A stretch of DNA of 64,000 nt from Spirochaetota bacterium. GTDB lineage: Bacteria > Spirochaetota > UBA4802 > UBA5368. Below the pieces are notes generated by a model. It was not told the DNA's origin and made no database searches. It worked only from the letters and a program-made list of their open reading frames with translations. The position numbers and the translations under genes were made by a program. The stretch covers positions 1 through 64,000 of the forward strand of contig DATIKU010000048.1 in NCBI GenBank assembly GCA_035477215.1, in the 5' to 3' direction. Position 1 is the first letter of the stretch. Each line of letters starts with the position of its first letter. Below are positions 27,609 through 36,225 of this stretch, piece after piece.

Positions 27609-29540
27609 ATGAAACCCAGGATACAGGCGAGCCTTAGCATAAAACTGATCTTCAGCCTCGTTTCGGTGGTGCTCATCATCGGCTCCGCCTCCATTACCAT
27701 CGGCCTGCGAATCATCAACAACAACATCGTGGGACAGGCCTACGAGCAGGTCCAGAACGACCTCAAGACCGCGCATTACATTTACGAAGACAAGATTCAA
27801 ATAATCAATCTCTTCATGCGCCACCTTTCGCTGCTCGCCTACCTCCACGACGCCGTAGAGTATAACGACAGGAGGCTTCTCGTCAACAAGCTCCAGGAGG
27901 TCAAGCGGGAGCTCGGTCTCGACATCCTTAACATAGTCGATCCCGCCGGCAGGGTGATCGTCAGGGCGGGCAATCCGGCCAGGACGGGCGACAGTGTTTC
28001 GGACGACAAGTATGTCAGTTACGTCCGGACCAACCTCAAATCCTGTTATGGTTCGGACATCATTTCCCGCGAACACCTGGTCCGGGAAGGCGGGGACCTC
28101 GCCAACAGGGCGTTCATCGAATTCATTCCCACGCCCATGGCTCGAAAAACCGATGCCACCTATGAGGACAGGGGGCTCGTCCTCAAGGCCGCCTCGCCCA
28201 TGATCCGCGACGGCAGGCTTATCGGAATCATCTACGGAGCGCGCCTGATCAACCGTAACTACGACATGGTCGACCAGATCAAGAGCCTCGTTTTTAAGGA
28301 AAAGAAATACCATGGGTTTGAATACGGCACGGCGACGATTTTCCTCGATGACCTCCGCATTTCGACAAATGTCCTCAGGGAGGACGGGGTGCGCGCCATC
28401 GGCACGCGCATTTCCGAGGAAGTCTACAAGAAGGTGTTCGAGCGCGGGAATCTGTGGCTCGACAAGGCCTTCGTGGTCAACACCTGGTATATTTCCGCCT
28501 ACAGCCCCATTTACGACCTGCACCGCAAGGTGATCGGCATACTCTACGTCGGCATCATAGAAAAAAAGTTCAACGACATCAAGAGGGAAACCACCGTTCT
28601 TTTCCTTGCCATCATCATCGTGACCCTCATAATCGCCGTCGGGCTTTCGATCTATCTCATCCAGAATTTCCTGCACCCCGTCAACAATCTGGTCAACGCG
28701 TCGAAGGAGATCGCCGATGGCAACTACAATATTCAGATCCCTGTCGACTCCAGGGACGAGTTGGGCTATCTCTGCAAGACCTTCAATTCCATGGTCTCCG
28801 CCATCGTCGAGCGGGACAATCTCCTCAAGGAGGATACGCAGAACCAGATAGTACAGTCGGAAAAGCTGGCCTCGCTGGGGAAGCTCGCCGCGGGCATCGC
28901 CCACGAGATCAACAATCCCCTTACCGGAGTGCTCACCTACAGCTCCATCCTGCTCGAGGATCTCAAGGACACCGAGCATAAAGACGACCTCGAGGTGATC
29001 GTCAACGAGACTCTGCGCTGCCGCAAGATCGTCCGCGAGATCCTCAACTTCGCCAGGGAAACGCGAATCGAGAAGGAGCGCTCGAACATAAACAAGGTCA
29101 TCAACGAAACGCTTTCGCTGCTCGAAAAGCACGTCAACTTCCAGAACATCAGCATCGTCAAGGACTTCGACTCCGCCGTGCCCGACATGGAGGTCGATAT
29201 CAACCAGATTAAATCGGTCGTCAACAATCTGTCCCTCAACGCCTCGGATGCGATGCCGGAGGGCGGCACGCTTACCATCCGAACAGGCTTCGATTCCATA
29301 CAGAACGCCGTGATCGTCGAGTTCATCGACACGGGGCATGGCATCAGCGAGGAGAACATAGGCAGGATATTCGATCCCTTTTTTACGACCAAGCAGACCG
29401 GAAAGGGCACCGGACTGGGTCTTGCCGTCACCTATAGCGTCATCAAACGACATAACGGCTCCATCACCGTAAAAAGCTCGACGGGAGAGGGGACTACATT
29501 TACCATTGTTTTACCCGTGGCGCAGGGCGGGTCCCAGTGA
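27609..29540 (+). CDS. Membrane sensor histidine kinase with Cache and HAMP domains
   Basis: The product is 643 residues. A membrane helix (about 9-31) and a second one (about 332-357, LFLAIIIVTLIIAVGLSIYL in part) bracket a periplasmic domain with two Cache-like tails (SPMIRDGRLIGIIYGARL and SPIYDLHRKVIGILYVGI). Then come a HAMP segment (about 358-410), the dimerisation histidine in AAGIAHEINNPLTG (His 432) and the ATP lid NNLSLNASDAMPEGG, DTGHGISEENI, GKGTGLGLAV. It should autophosphorylate on sensing a small extracellular molecule. Its start lies 1 base past the VWA gene. The cognate receiver may be the hybrid protein encoded 182 bases downstream. Confidence 0.93.
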   Translation: MKPRIQASLSIKLIFSLVSVVLIIGSASITIGLRIINNNIVGQAYEQVQNDLKTAHYIYEDKIQIINLFMRHLSLLAYLHDAVEYNDRRLLVNKLQEVKRELGLDILNIVDPAGRVIVRAGNPARTGDSVSDDKYVSYVRTNLKSCYGSDIISREHLVREGGDLANRAFIEFIPTPMARKTDATYEDRGLVLKAASPMIRDGRLIGIIYGARLINRNYDMVDQIKSLVFKEKKYHGFEYGTATIFLDDLRISTNVLREDGVRAIGTRISEEVYKKVFERGNLWLDKAFVVNTWYISAYSPIYDLHRKVIGILYVGIIEKKFNDIKRETTVLFLAIIIVTLIIAVGLSIYLIQNFLHPVNNLVNASKEIADGNYNIQIPVDSRDELGYLCKTFNSMVSAIVERDNLLKEDTQNQIVQSEKLASLGKLAAGIAHEINNPLTGVLTYSSILLEDLKDTEHKDDLEVIVNETLRCRKIVREILNFARETRIEKERSNINKVINETLSLLEKHVNFQNISIVKDFDSAVPDMEVDINQIKSVVNNLSLNASDAMPEGGTLTIRTGFDSIQNAVIVEFIDTGHGISEENIGRIFDPFFTTKQTGKGTGLGLAVTYSVIKRHNGSITVKSSTGEGTTFTIVLPVAQGGSQ

Positions 29541-29722
29541 GACCAGGCGCGTAACCGCCGATGGCGGGCATTTCCACAATAAGTGCTTGAAATTCATCGC
29601 ACCGTGTCGCAGTTTATTCCCGGACTCGGTGTGCCGTCTTCCCCGGCGGCGGGGAACCATAAAACGGCTGCCTGAGGCGGGCGTTCGGGCGCGATGATTC
29701 CGTATCCGGAAAAGGGCATAAA

Positions 29723-30799
29723 ATGGCCATGATAAAGATTCTTATCATTGATGATGAAGAAGTGGTTCTCAAGAGTTCTTTGCGAATTCTCAAGAACGAA
29801 GACTACGAGATCGACACGGCCCCGGCCGGCATCGAGGGTCTCGAGATGGCGAAGAGCAAAAAATACGATATCGTCATCACCGACCTCATGATGCCCAAAC
29901 TCGGCGGAATGGAAATACTCAAAACCCTCCAGAAGGAACAGCCCGATGTTACCGTCATCATCTTCACCGGATACGCCACGGTGGAAACGGCCCGCGAGGC
30001 CCTGAAAAACGGCGCCTTCGACTATATTCCGAAGCCCTTTACTCCCGACGAATTGAGGGAAATCGTTAAAAACGCGATCGCCTCGCGTCAGGACAGCTCG
30101 CATACGCGGATGCTTGACCTCATGTCCATCGTGTCGCACGAATTGAAAAGCCCCATAAGCGTGGTGCACACCACCGCCGAGACGCTCTACAAGGGCTACT
30201 TCGGCAAGCTTGACCCCAGCCAGGAAAAGACGATCGAGACCATCTTGCGCAACTGCCAGTACCTCGAAGACATCATCCGCAACTACCTCGACCTTTCAAA
30301 GATGGAACTTAACAACATAGAGGCCTTCACCCAGCCGATCGACCTGGCGGAGGAGGTCGTGAAGCCGGTTGTGGAACTGCCCGAACACGTCGCAAACATG
30401 AAAAAGATGCCCATTACCACCGACCTCAAGGTAAGGCCCGTAATCAACGGCGATCCGAATTTACTGAAGATACTGGTCACCAATCTTGTCAACAACGCCA
30501 TTAAATACGGCAAACCCGAAACCGAGATCAAGCTGACGCTCGAGGAGAAAGGTGGCGCCATAGCGCTTTCCGTCTTCAACGAGGGCGTTGGAATATCCCG
30601 AGAAGACATAGAGGCAAGGCTGTTTCAGCGCTTCTCCCGACTCAAACAAAAGGGAACCGAAGGTGTAAAGGGAACGGGCCTGGGGCTTTATATATGCAAA
30701 ACCATAGCGGAAAAGCACAATGGCACCATAGCCGTTGAATCGGAACAGGGGAGCTGGGCGAAATTCACCGTGACCCTTCCCGTCTTTAAAAAAGAATAG
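29723..30799 (+). CDS. Soluble hybrid: response-regulator receiver plus histidine kinase
   Basis: The product is 358 residues with no membrane segment. The N-terminal receiver (1-120) has the acidic pair Asp10-Asp11, phosphoacceptor Asp54 (IVITDLMMPKLGG) and Lys104 (YIPKPFTP). It runs straight into a kinase core with His139 (SIVSHELKSPISVV), NLVNNAIKYGKPE, FNEGVGISREDIE and GTGLGLYICKTIA. A phosphorelay protein that both receives and sends phosphate without a DNA-binding output is implied. It probably takes phosphate from the Cache kinase encoded just upstream. The final target is not visible, though the STAS gene follows. The start has GGAAAAGGG upstream. Confidence 0.92.
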   Translation: MAMIKILIIDDEEVVLKSSLRILKNEDYEIDTAPAGIEGLEMAKSKKYDIVITDLMMPKLGGMEILKTLQKEQPDVTVIIFTGYATVETAREALKNGAFDYIPKPFTPDELREIVKNAIASRQDSSHTRMLDLMSIVSHELKSPISVVHTTAETLYKGYFGKLDPSQEKTIETILRNCQYLEDIIRNYLDLSKMELNNIEAFTQPIDLAEEVVKPVVELPEHVANMKKMPITTDLKVRPVINGDPNLLKILVTNLVNNAIKYGKPETEIKLTLEEKGGAIALSVFNEGVGISREDIEARLFQRFSRLKQKGTEGVKGTGLGLYICKTIAEKHNGTIAVESEQGSWAKFTVTLPVFKKE

Positions 30800-30918
30800 C
30801 CGGTGGATTTTTGTTCTTTACATGACCCCGCACGGGTCTGATACATTGTTCGGGGGCCGGTTTGACCGGGCCAGTGACCGCGGTTGAGCCGCGATTTCAA
30901 CGAAAATATTTTTTTGCG

Positions 30919-30948
30919 TTGACATGTTCACTCCGGAAAAAGTAGTCT
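30919..30948 (+). promoter_or_regulatory. Candidate promoter of the STAS gene
   Basis: A consensus TTGACA (30919-30924) is followed after 18 bases by TAGTCT (30943-30948). It gives a leader of about 70 bases before the ATG at 31025. Two GC-rich inverted repeats (GGCCGGT.. and CGCGGTTGAGCCGCG, about 30855-30895) lie just upstream; they could end the kinase transcript but lack a clean T-tract. Confidence 0.45.
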
Positions 30949-31024
30949 TTCTGCTTATGCCGGAATGCGGCCTTACCGTAAAATAAAGGGAATCATCTTT
31001 TGATGGGGCGATTTGGAGGGGCTG

Positions 31025-31348
31025 ATGGAAATAGAATTCAAGGACCTGGGGGAACATAAAATAGTGGAGGTAAGCGGCGAAGTGGACCTCTATAACGTCA
31101 GCGAGTTGAAGAAGGCGCTTTTCAGCATAACTGACGGCAAGCATTCCAGCGTAATAGTCGACCTCAAGAACGTCAATTACATGGACTCGTCGGGGATCGG
31201 CGCCCTGGTGGCCGGCCAGAAAAAGATGAAAGCCCACAGCGGGAAATTCGCTCTTGTCAACATACACGACGACGTTTTGAACATTCTCAAGCTCGCCACG
31301 CTCGACAAGTTTTTCAAGATATTCGAAAGCGAGGATGAGCTGCTGTAG
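31025..31348 (+). CDS. Anti-sigma-factor antagonist (STAS domain)
   Basis: The product is 107 residues, a single STAS domain of the RsbV/SpoIIAA family. The phosphorylatable serine lies in NYMDSSGIGALVAG (around Ser55). In its unphosphorylated form such a protein binds an anti-sigma kinase and frees a sigma factor. The ATG at 31025 has GGAGGGG upstream. It is convergent, 6 bases apart, with a gene for a SpoIIE-type phosphatase that could dephosphorylate it. No RsbW-type kinase or sigma-factor gene lies in the window, so the switch target is encoded elsewhere. Confidence 0.93.
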   Translation: MEIEFKDLGEHKIVEVSGEVDLYNVSELKKALFSITDGKHSSVIVDLKNVNYMDSSGIGALVAGQKKMKAHSGKFALVNIHDDVLNILKLATLDKFFKIFESEDELL

Positions 31349-31354
31349 CCGCCG

Positions 31355-32992
31355 TCAGGAGACCCTCTTCATAACCAGCATCGTCATGTCGTCATGTTGC
31401 GGTGCCGCCCCCTGGAAGGTCGAAACGTCTTCGACTATCCTTTCGACTATTCCCTGAGCGTTAAGATCGCTGCTGGCCATGAGCAGCTTCTGCAGGCGGG
31501 GGCTGCCGTATTCCTCTCTTTTTTCGTTACGCATCTCGGAAACACCATCCGTATATAACACTACGATATCACCCGGATCGAGCCGCACCTTCGCTTGCGC
31601 GTATTCAACGTCCTCGGTTATTCCAATGGGAATGCCTTCCAGGTTCGTCACCGTGCACCTGCCCAGCGATGCCCGATAGCAAAACAGCGGTCCGTGCCCG
31701 GCGTTCGAGAAAGACAGCTCTCCCGTTTCGCGGTTGTAAATCATGAAGAAAAGCGTGGCGAACTTGTCCACGGCGAAGTCGGCGCTGAGGGCGTCGTTGA
31801 TCGAACGGACGATGGTCGCGCAGTCCACACGTTTATTGTTCTTGACCGAGTTGGTGAACACGGTGCGTATCATGACCATCACGAGGGATGCGGGAACCCC
31901 CTTGCCCGAAACGTCGCTGATAAGGGCCCCCACCCTTGTGTCGCTGATATCACTGTAATCAAAATAATCGCCTCCCACTCCCTTCGCCGCGCGAGTGAAA
32001 CCCTTTATCTGGATGCCCGTCTTCTCGTAAAATCCCATGGGATTGAGCCCCTCCTGGATTTCCTTCGCCAGTTCGAGCTGCTCCTCCATGATCCTTGATT
32101 CGATCTCCAATTCCTTGGCTTTTTTCAGTTTCTCCGTCATCATGTTAAAATCCTTGGCGAGAAGCCCCAGCTCATCGGACCTGTTGATGTCGATTTTATA
32201 TTCCAGGTCGCCCGTTGAAATTATCGCGGCCCCCTCGGAGAGTTTTCTGATCGGCTTGATCGTCACGCTGGCAAGAATAAACGATCCTGCGATCGCCGCG
32301 GCGAGAAAAAAGACGGCGATTACCATGATGTTCCGGGTGACCTCGGCGATCTGATCACGGATGATCCGGTCGGAAAACCCCATTCGGACCGAGGCGATCC
32401 TGTTTTTAAACAGGGTATGGAGCACCGGACTGGAAAAATCATATATGATGCCTCCCTTTTCGACCGGGTCCGGAAAGTCGAGCATGAGAGGGCGCTCGGT
32501 CTCGGCGTATTCCTTCGCTTTCCGCGTTATTTCATCATCCTCCATATCGCTTCCGTTTTTCTCTGGATCGAAGTTCTGTATGATCCTTCCGTTCGGATCG
32601 AAGATATAGACGTAGCGGATCGACGGGATCTTCTGAACGTTACGAACGGCGGCTATCAGCGCGAGTTCGTCCTTCGCGCTGATCGATTCCTGGGCCGTAT
32701 TGGTGAGGTGCTCGATCTCGCGCTCGGCGAATTTAATGATTTCGGCCTTGAGAAGCGCGCTTTCCGTGCGGATAAAATAGAGCGTCATGATGATGATGAC
32801 AACTGATACGAGCGTGATGATCGCCAGGGAGAACTTCATCCTCAGACCGAACCCCACCTTCGGTCCCTCCCGGCGCGCGGCCGCGTCTTTCCCGGCCCCA
32901 CCTTTTCCTTCCCGTTTTTTCGCGCCGGGACCATCCTTGACCGCCTCGGGACGAGTGTCGCCGGTTTTTTTCTTTCTGTCCTCTGCGCCCAT
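31355..32992 (-). CDS. Membrane-bound PP2C (SpoIIE/RsbU) serine phosphatase with HAMP domain
   Basis: The product is 545 residues. A basic, low-complexity N-terminal tail (about 1-45) leads to a membrane helix (SLAIITLVSVVIIIMTLY), a periplasmic sensor region of about 150 residues, and a second helix with a HAMP region. The SpoIIE phosphatase domain (about 320-545) has metal-site aspartates in GVGGDYFDY, ISDVSGKGVPASL, VLYTDGVSEM and QHDDMTML. It should dephosphorylate a STAS antagonist, most simply the convergent one at 31025. The start is among GTG 32998, ATG 32995 and ATG 32992; 32992 has the best 5-base spacing to GGAAGG. It overlaps the TPR gene's stop by a few bases only in the longest form. 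Confidence 0.93.
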   Translation of the reverse strand: MGAEDRKKKTGDTRPEAVKDGPGAKKREGKGGAGKDAAARREGPKVGFGLRMKFSLAIITLVSVVIIIMTLYFIRTESALLKAEIIKFAEREIEHLTNTAQESISAKDELALIAAVRNVQKIPSIRYVYIFDPNGRIIQNFDPEKNGSDMEDDEITRKAKEYAETERPLMLDFPDPVEKGGIIYDFSSPVLHTLFKNRIASVRMGFSDRIIRDQIAEVTRNIMVIAVFFLAAAIAGSFILASVTIKPIRKLSEGAAIISTGDLEYKIDINRSDELGLLAKDFNMMTEKLKKAKELEIESRIMEEQLELAKEIQEGLNPMGFYEKTGIQIKGFTRAAKGVGGDYFDYSDISDTRVGALISDVSGKGVPASLVMVMIRTVFTNSVKNNKRVDCATIVRSINDALSADFAVDKFATLFFMIYNRETGELSFSNAGHGPLFCYRASLGRCTVTNLEGIPIGITEDVEYAQAKVRLDPGDIVVLYTDGVSEMRNEKREEYGSPRLQKLLMASSDLNAQGIVERIVEDVSTFQGAAPQHDDMTMLVMKRVS

Positions 32993-32994
32993 CA

Positions 32995-34914
32995 TCACCT
33001 TCCTAACAATACCAGACTTTTACGTATGTTGTTCCTCGCCTTTTCGTGGGTCGGATCGATCACCAGCACCTTGCGCCATTCCTCAATGGCCTTGTCGAAA
33101 TTATTGTTTGTATAATAATTGATTCCGTTATAATAATAGGTTCGCACGAGCGTTTTCTGCTTATCGGTAAGACCACCCCTTTCCGGGGAGACCTCCCCGC
33201 CGCCGAAGCGAAGCTGGGACTCGATCCGGTTCATCGCAATCAGTGATCTGGTATGGTTCGGGTCCCGCGCGGCTACCCAGCGAAAATGGCCAAGGGCCGC
33301 CTCGATATTCCCCTGGCCCCCGCGCTGGTAGAGCTCCATGCCCTGCGCGTAGCGCGCCTCGGTCTCCTGCGGATTAACGCCCGCCGGCGCGGTCCGCTCC
33401 GCCCCCCGTTTCGCCGCGCCGATAAGGTCGTTGATCTCGGGATAGTCGGCGGATATTGACCGTATCAACTCGAATTTTGTCAACGCCTGCGCGAACTTCC
33501 GTCCCTCGAGGAGCTCCTTGCCCTCATCGACGATCTTCTGCGCGAAATCCTGAAAGGCGGCGGGATTCAACGCCAGTTCGCATTTCAAAAGGTGTTCGAG
33601 GGCAATGCGGTTTTTAGGGAATAACCGGAGGATATCATCCCACCGCTTTCTCGACTCGATGTAATTGCCCCTGTCATAGAGCTGCCTGCCGGATACAATC
33701 AGAGGGTTTATTATATTATAATAGGGTGAGTCAACATCGACCACCTCTTCCTCTATATCGCGGATGGCTTCCTTGACCATGACGATGTACTTTTTTGCCA
33801 GTTCATTGCCGGCGTCAAGGACCAGGGTTTTTTCCAGATGGGAAAGCGCTTCCTTATACCGGCCTTCCGAATATGCCAGAAGTCCGTTCTGGAACTCGCG
33901 GTCGATGTTCCGAAGCCGGAGCATGCGCTGCTCCTCGGCGTATTCCTTCCGGAGCCGGCCCAGGCCATCCAGCCGCGCGCGGGTGTCTTTATAGTTACTG
34001 ACCATCGAAAGGGCGTTTTCAAAATCATCCGCCGCCTGGTCGAAGTTCTTTTTGCGTATGTTTTCGATGCCCGACAGATAAAACTGCTCGGCCTGGATGC
34101 GCGCGAGCTCAAGGTTTCTGCTTGATTCGAGGATTTCGTCGATCCGGTCTATGTATCTCTTCGCCTCGCGGTTTTTGATATCGAGTGAAAGTATCTCCTC
34201 AAAATCGTTCCGCGCGTCCTTATATTTCTTCTCCCCGAAAAGGGCAACCCCGGCGGCCAGGAGGAGCTGAATCTTCTCGTATTTGAGCCGGTTCGAAATC
34301 GCCAGCTCCGCGTTTCGCAGGCCCTCGAGTGCAACCGTGTCGTTGGGGACGAAATCGAGCACTTCCTTGTAGTTTGAAAGCGCCTGTTCAAATTTCATGG
34401 ACTTCATGTTTTCGGCGGCGTCCTGCATGAGGGCGATGTAGCGCTGTTTAAGCTCTTCCGACAGGCGCTTTTTGGCAAGCTCGATCCGGAGCTCTTCCTG
34501 AAGCCTGCGCATGTCCTCGCGCATTATCTGCAAATCCGGATCCGCCGGGTCGATCCTGTACGCGACTATGAAATTCGCTATCGCCACGTCCGAGTCGTCC
34601 TTGGCCTTCTGAACGTCCACCGGAAGCTCCTGACGGGCCAGCCGGTAATGAAACCGGGCCTTCTGATAGGCGAGGTCCTTGCGGTGCTTCTCCTCGTAGA
34701 GCATCTCGATCTTTTTCTGGATGTTTTCGTTGTCGGGCTCGATTTCGAGGATGCGCAGCCATTCTCCAAGCGCCCGGGTGAATTCCTTGTTCATGTAAAA
34801 TTCGCTTGCGCGGCGGTCGAGCTCCTCAATGCTTTGAGGCCGCGCCACGGACGACATCATCATGATCGCGATGAGCACAAAAACCGGTGTTTTTTTTCTG
34901 ATTCCGTATCTCAT
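32995..34914 (-). CDS. Exported TPR-repeat protein co-transcribed with the phosphatase
   Basis: The product is 639 residues from the ATG at 34914, chosen because it opens a signal-peptide-like stretch (TPVFVLIAIMMMSSVARP). The rest is helical repeats with the TPR pattern (KEFTRALGEWLRILEIEPDN, in part; EGRYKEALSHLEKTL; NNNFDKAIEEWRKVL). It may scaffold a complex in the periplasm. It sits behind a strong promoter and its stop (TGA at 32997-32995) abuts the phosphatase start, so it could pass an envelope signal to the phosphatase. That link is inference. The longer open frame upstream lacks protein features. Confidence 0.85.
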   Translation of the reverse strand: MRYGIRKKTPVFVLIAIMMMSSVARPQSIEELDRRASEFYMNKEFTRALGEWLRILEIEPDNENIQKKIEMLYEEKHRKDLAYQKARFHYRLARQELPVDVQKAKDDSDVAIANFIVAYRIDPADPDLQIMREDMRRLQEELRIELAKKRLSEELKQRYIALMQDAAENMKSMKFEQALSNYKEVLDFVPNDTVALEGLRNAELAISNRLKYEKIQLLLAAGVALFGEKKYKDARNDFEEILSLDIKNREAKRYIDRIDEILESSRNLELARIQAEQFYLSGIENIRKKNFDQAADDFENALSMVSNYKDTRARLDGLGRLRKEYAEEQRMLRLRNIDREFQNGLLAYSEGRYKEALSHLEKTLVLDAGNELAKKYIVMVKEAIRDIEEEVVDVDSPYYNIINPLIVSGRQLYDRGNYIESRKRWDDILRLFPKNRIALEHLLKCELALNPAAFQDFAQKIVDEGKELLEGRKFAQALTKFELIRSISADYPEINDLIGAAKRGAERTAPAGVNPQETEARYAQGMELYQRGGQGNIEAALGHFRWVAARDPNHTRSLIAMNRIESQLRFGGGEVSPERGGLTDKQKTLVRTYYYNGINYYTNNNFDKAIEEWRKVLVIDPTHEKARNNIRKSLVLLGR

Positions 34915-35006
34915 TGTAATCTGCGGCCGGTACGGCCGCGTGCTCCATGAATATCCCCGATCACCCGCGCGTTGCGGATTGCCCCACCGCCGCGCATTCA
35001 ATATTA

Positions 35007-35035
35007 ATTATACTGATTTTCCCCTACAACAGCAA
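35007..35035 (-). promoter_or_regulatory. Strong promoter of the TPR-phosphatase operon
   Basis: On the minus strand TTGCTG (35035-35030) and a perfect TATAAT (35012-35007) are exactly 17 bases apart, with an AT-rich downstream stretch. The predicted transcript starts about 86 bases before the TPR gene's ATG. Confidence 0.7.
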
Positions 35036-35069
35036 CAGAGATTGCGCATACGCTTATTCCGGCGTACGC

Positions 35070-35513
35070 TTACCGGCTTATCGTGACAAACGTCCGATTG
35101 GACATAAGCCACCCCTGCGCCGCCATTTTGCCCTCGGTAAACCTGATAAAAACGGCATCTCCGCGCACGATCTGATACGGCCGGCCGCTCGTCCTCTTTA
35201 CGGCGCTCGCCTCGAAGGAGAGCGATCGATGTACGAAGGGATTGCCGTCCTGGTCTTTGCGGATATCCTTCTCGTTCGCGTCCTCCACCGATGTGACCAT
35301 CAGATCGGTCAGGTAATAGTCGCGGTACATGTCCCTGAACACGGCTTCGCTTTTTGGATACGCCTCACACCGTGCATAGTTCTGATAATTCAAGTCCTGG
35401 ATCGCCCTCGCCCATTTCGTGATTACATAGGCGGGCTCAGGCGTTTTTTCCGACTTCTTACAGCCCGCCGCCACAAGGGCAATGACGATGAAAACAAAGA
35501 TGGTTCTTTTCAT
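35070..35513 (-). CDS. Small lipoprotein of unknown function
   Basis: The product is 147 residues. It begins with a lipoprotein signal peptide (MKRTIFVFIVIALVAAGC, Cys at residue 18). The mature part has a helix followed by a probable mixed fold (FIRFTEGKMAAQGWLMSNRTF near the end, in part) similar in size to NTF2-like domains, but no family is certain. A very strong ribosome binding site (GAGGAGG) precedes the ATG. It lies 68 bases downstream of the AMMECR1 gene on the same strand, so it could be the third gene of that operon. Confidence 0.8.
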   Translation of the reverse strand: MKRTIFVFIVIALVAAGCKKSEKTPEPAYVITKWARAIQDLNYQNYARCEAYPKSEAVFRDMYRDYYLTDLMVTSVEDANEKDIRKDQDGNPFVHRSLSFEASAVKRTSGRPYQIVRGDAVFIRFTEGKMAAQGWLMSNRTFVTISR

Positions 35514-35581
35514 ACTGTACCTCCTCGACCGGTGCCGTACATTTAATTATCGTGCGCCGCGGAGCCGCGCTTTACGGAAAG

Positions 35582-36157
35582 TTACTTAAGGCCGTGCGCC
35601 TTTTCGCCGAAAACCTGGGCGGAGAACTTTTCTATTTTTGTACCCTTCGCCCGCCAGGCGTCCCCGGGCAGGCCCGCCTTGTAACACGTATGCTCGAGGA
35701 AAGTATTCCCGTCCCAGCCACATTCGGTGGCCACCTGGGGAAGGAGCAGCCCGGTTCGGTACCCGGCGCTGATAATAAGCCCGTCGCGACCGATGACGAT
35801 CTCGGATACGTCCCGCACCTCCTCGATCGGGGACATGATGGATATCTCTATATCGATGATGTCGTATTCCCGTTTCCCGAGCGGGGGAAAGCGCGGATCC
35901 TTGAACGCCGAAGCGTTCGCCATGTCGATGATCGTCTCAGGGATTGTCTTTATTCCCTTGATATAGCCTATGCACCCCCGCAGTGCGCGGCCGGCATGCA
36001 GGGTCACGAATGCCCCGCATTTTTCGGCGAAAATCCGGTCGCTGAAATCATCTACCATATCGATTTCGGGCAGGCCCTTTCCGTCGAGCACGTTCCGGAT
36101 GGTCCGTCGCGCCAGTCCGAGCAGCCTGACCTGCTGTTCCCCGCTCAGTTCTATCAT
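35582..36157 (-). CDS. AMMECR1-domain protein (AmmeMemoRadiSam system protein A)
   Basis: The product is 191 residues from the ATG at 36157, which aligns with the usual start of the family (IELSGEQQVRLLGLAR). The family hallmark is present as TLHAGRALRGCIGYIKG (usual form LRGCIG), followed by FPPLGKREYDIIDIEISIMSP. An upstream ATG at 36214 is possible. The biochemical role of this conserved family is poorly known. The partner MEMO gene lies directly upstream (68 bases), as in the three-part AmmeMemoRadiSam set, but the radical-SAM member is not in this window. Confidence 0.87.
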   Translation of the reverse strand: MIELSGEQQVRLLGLARRTIRNVLDGKGLPEIDMVDDFSDRIFAEKCGAFVTLHAGRALRGCIGYIKGIKTIPETIIDMANASAFKDPRFPPLGKREYDIIDIEISIMSPIEEVRDVSEIVIGRDGLIISAGYRTGLLLPQVATECGWDGNTFLEHTCYKAGLPGDAWRAKGTKIEKFSAQVFGEKAHGLK

Positions 36158-36225
36158 CTTTCGTATCCTGTGGTTCCGTCCATGTCCCGGCCCTTTCGTT
36201 ACGGCAGCGACCATTGCTCTTTCAT

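Noticed and set aside
27600-29453. 617-codon minus-strand open frame opposite the Cache sensor kinase
   Set aside because: It mirrors a clear kinase gene with all motifs on the plus strand; the minus product has no recognisable domain and low-complexity Asp/Val-rich text.
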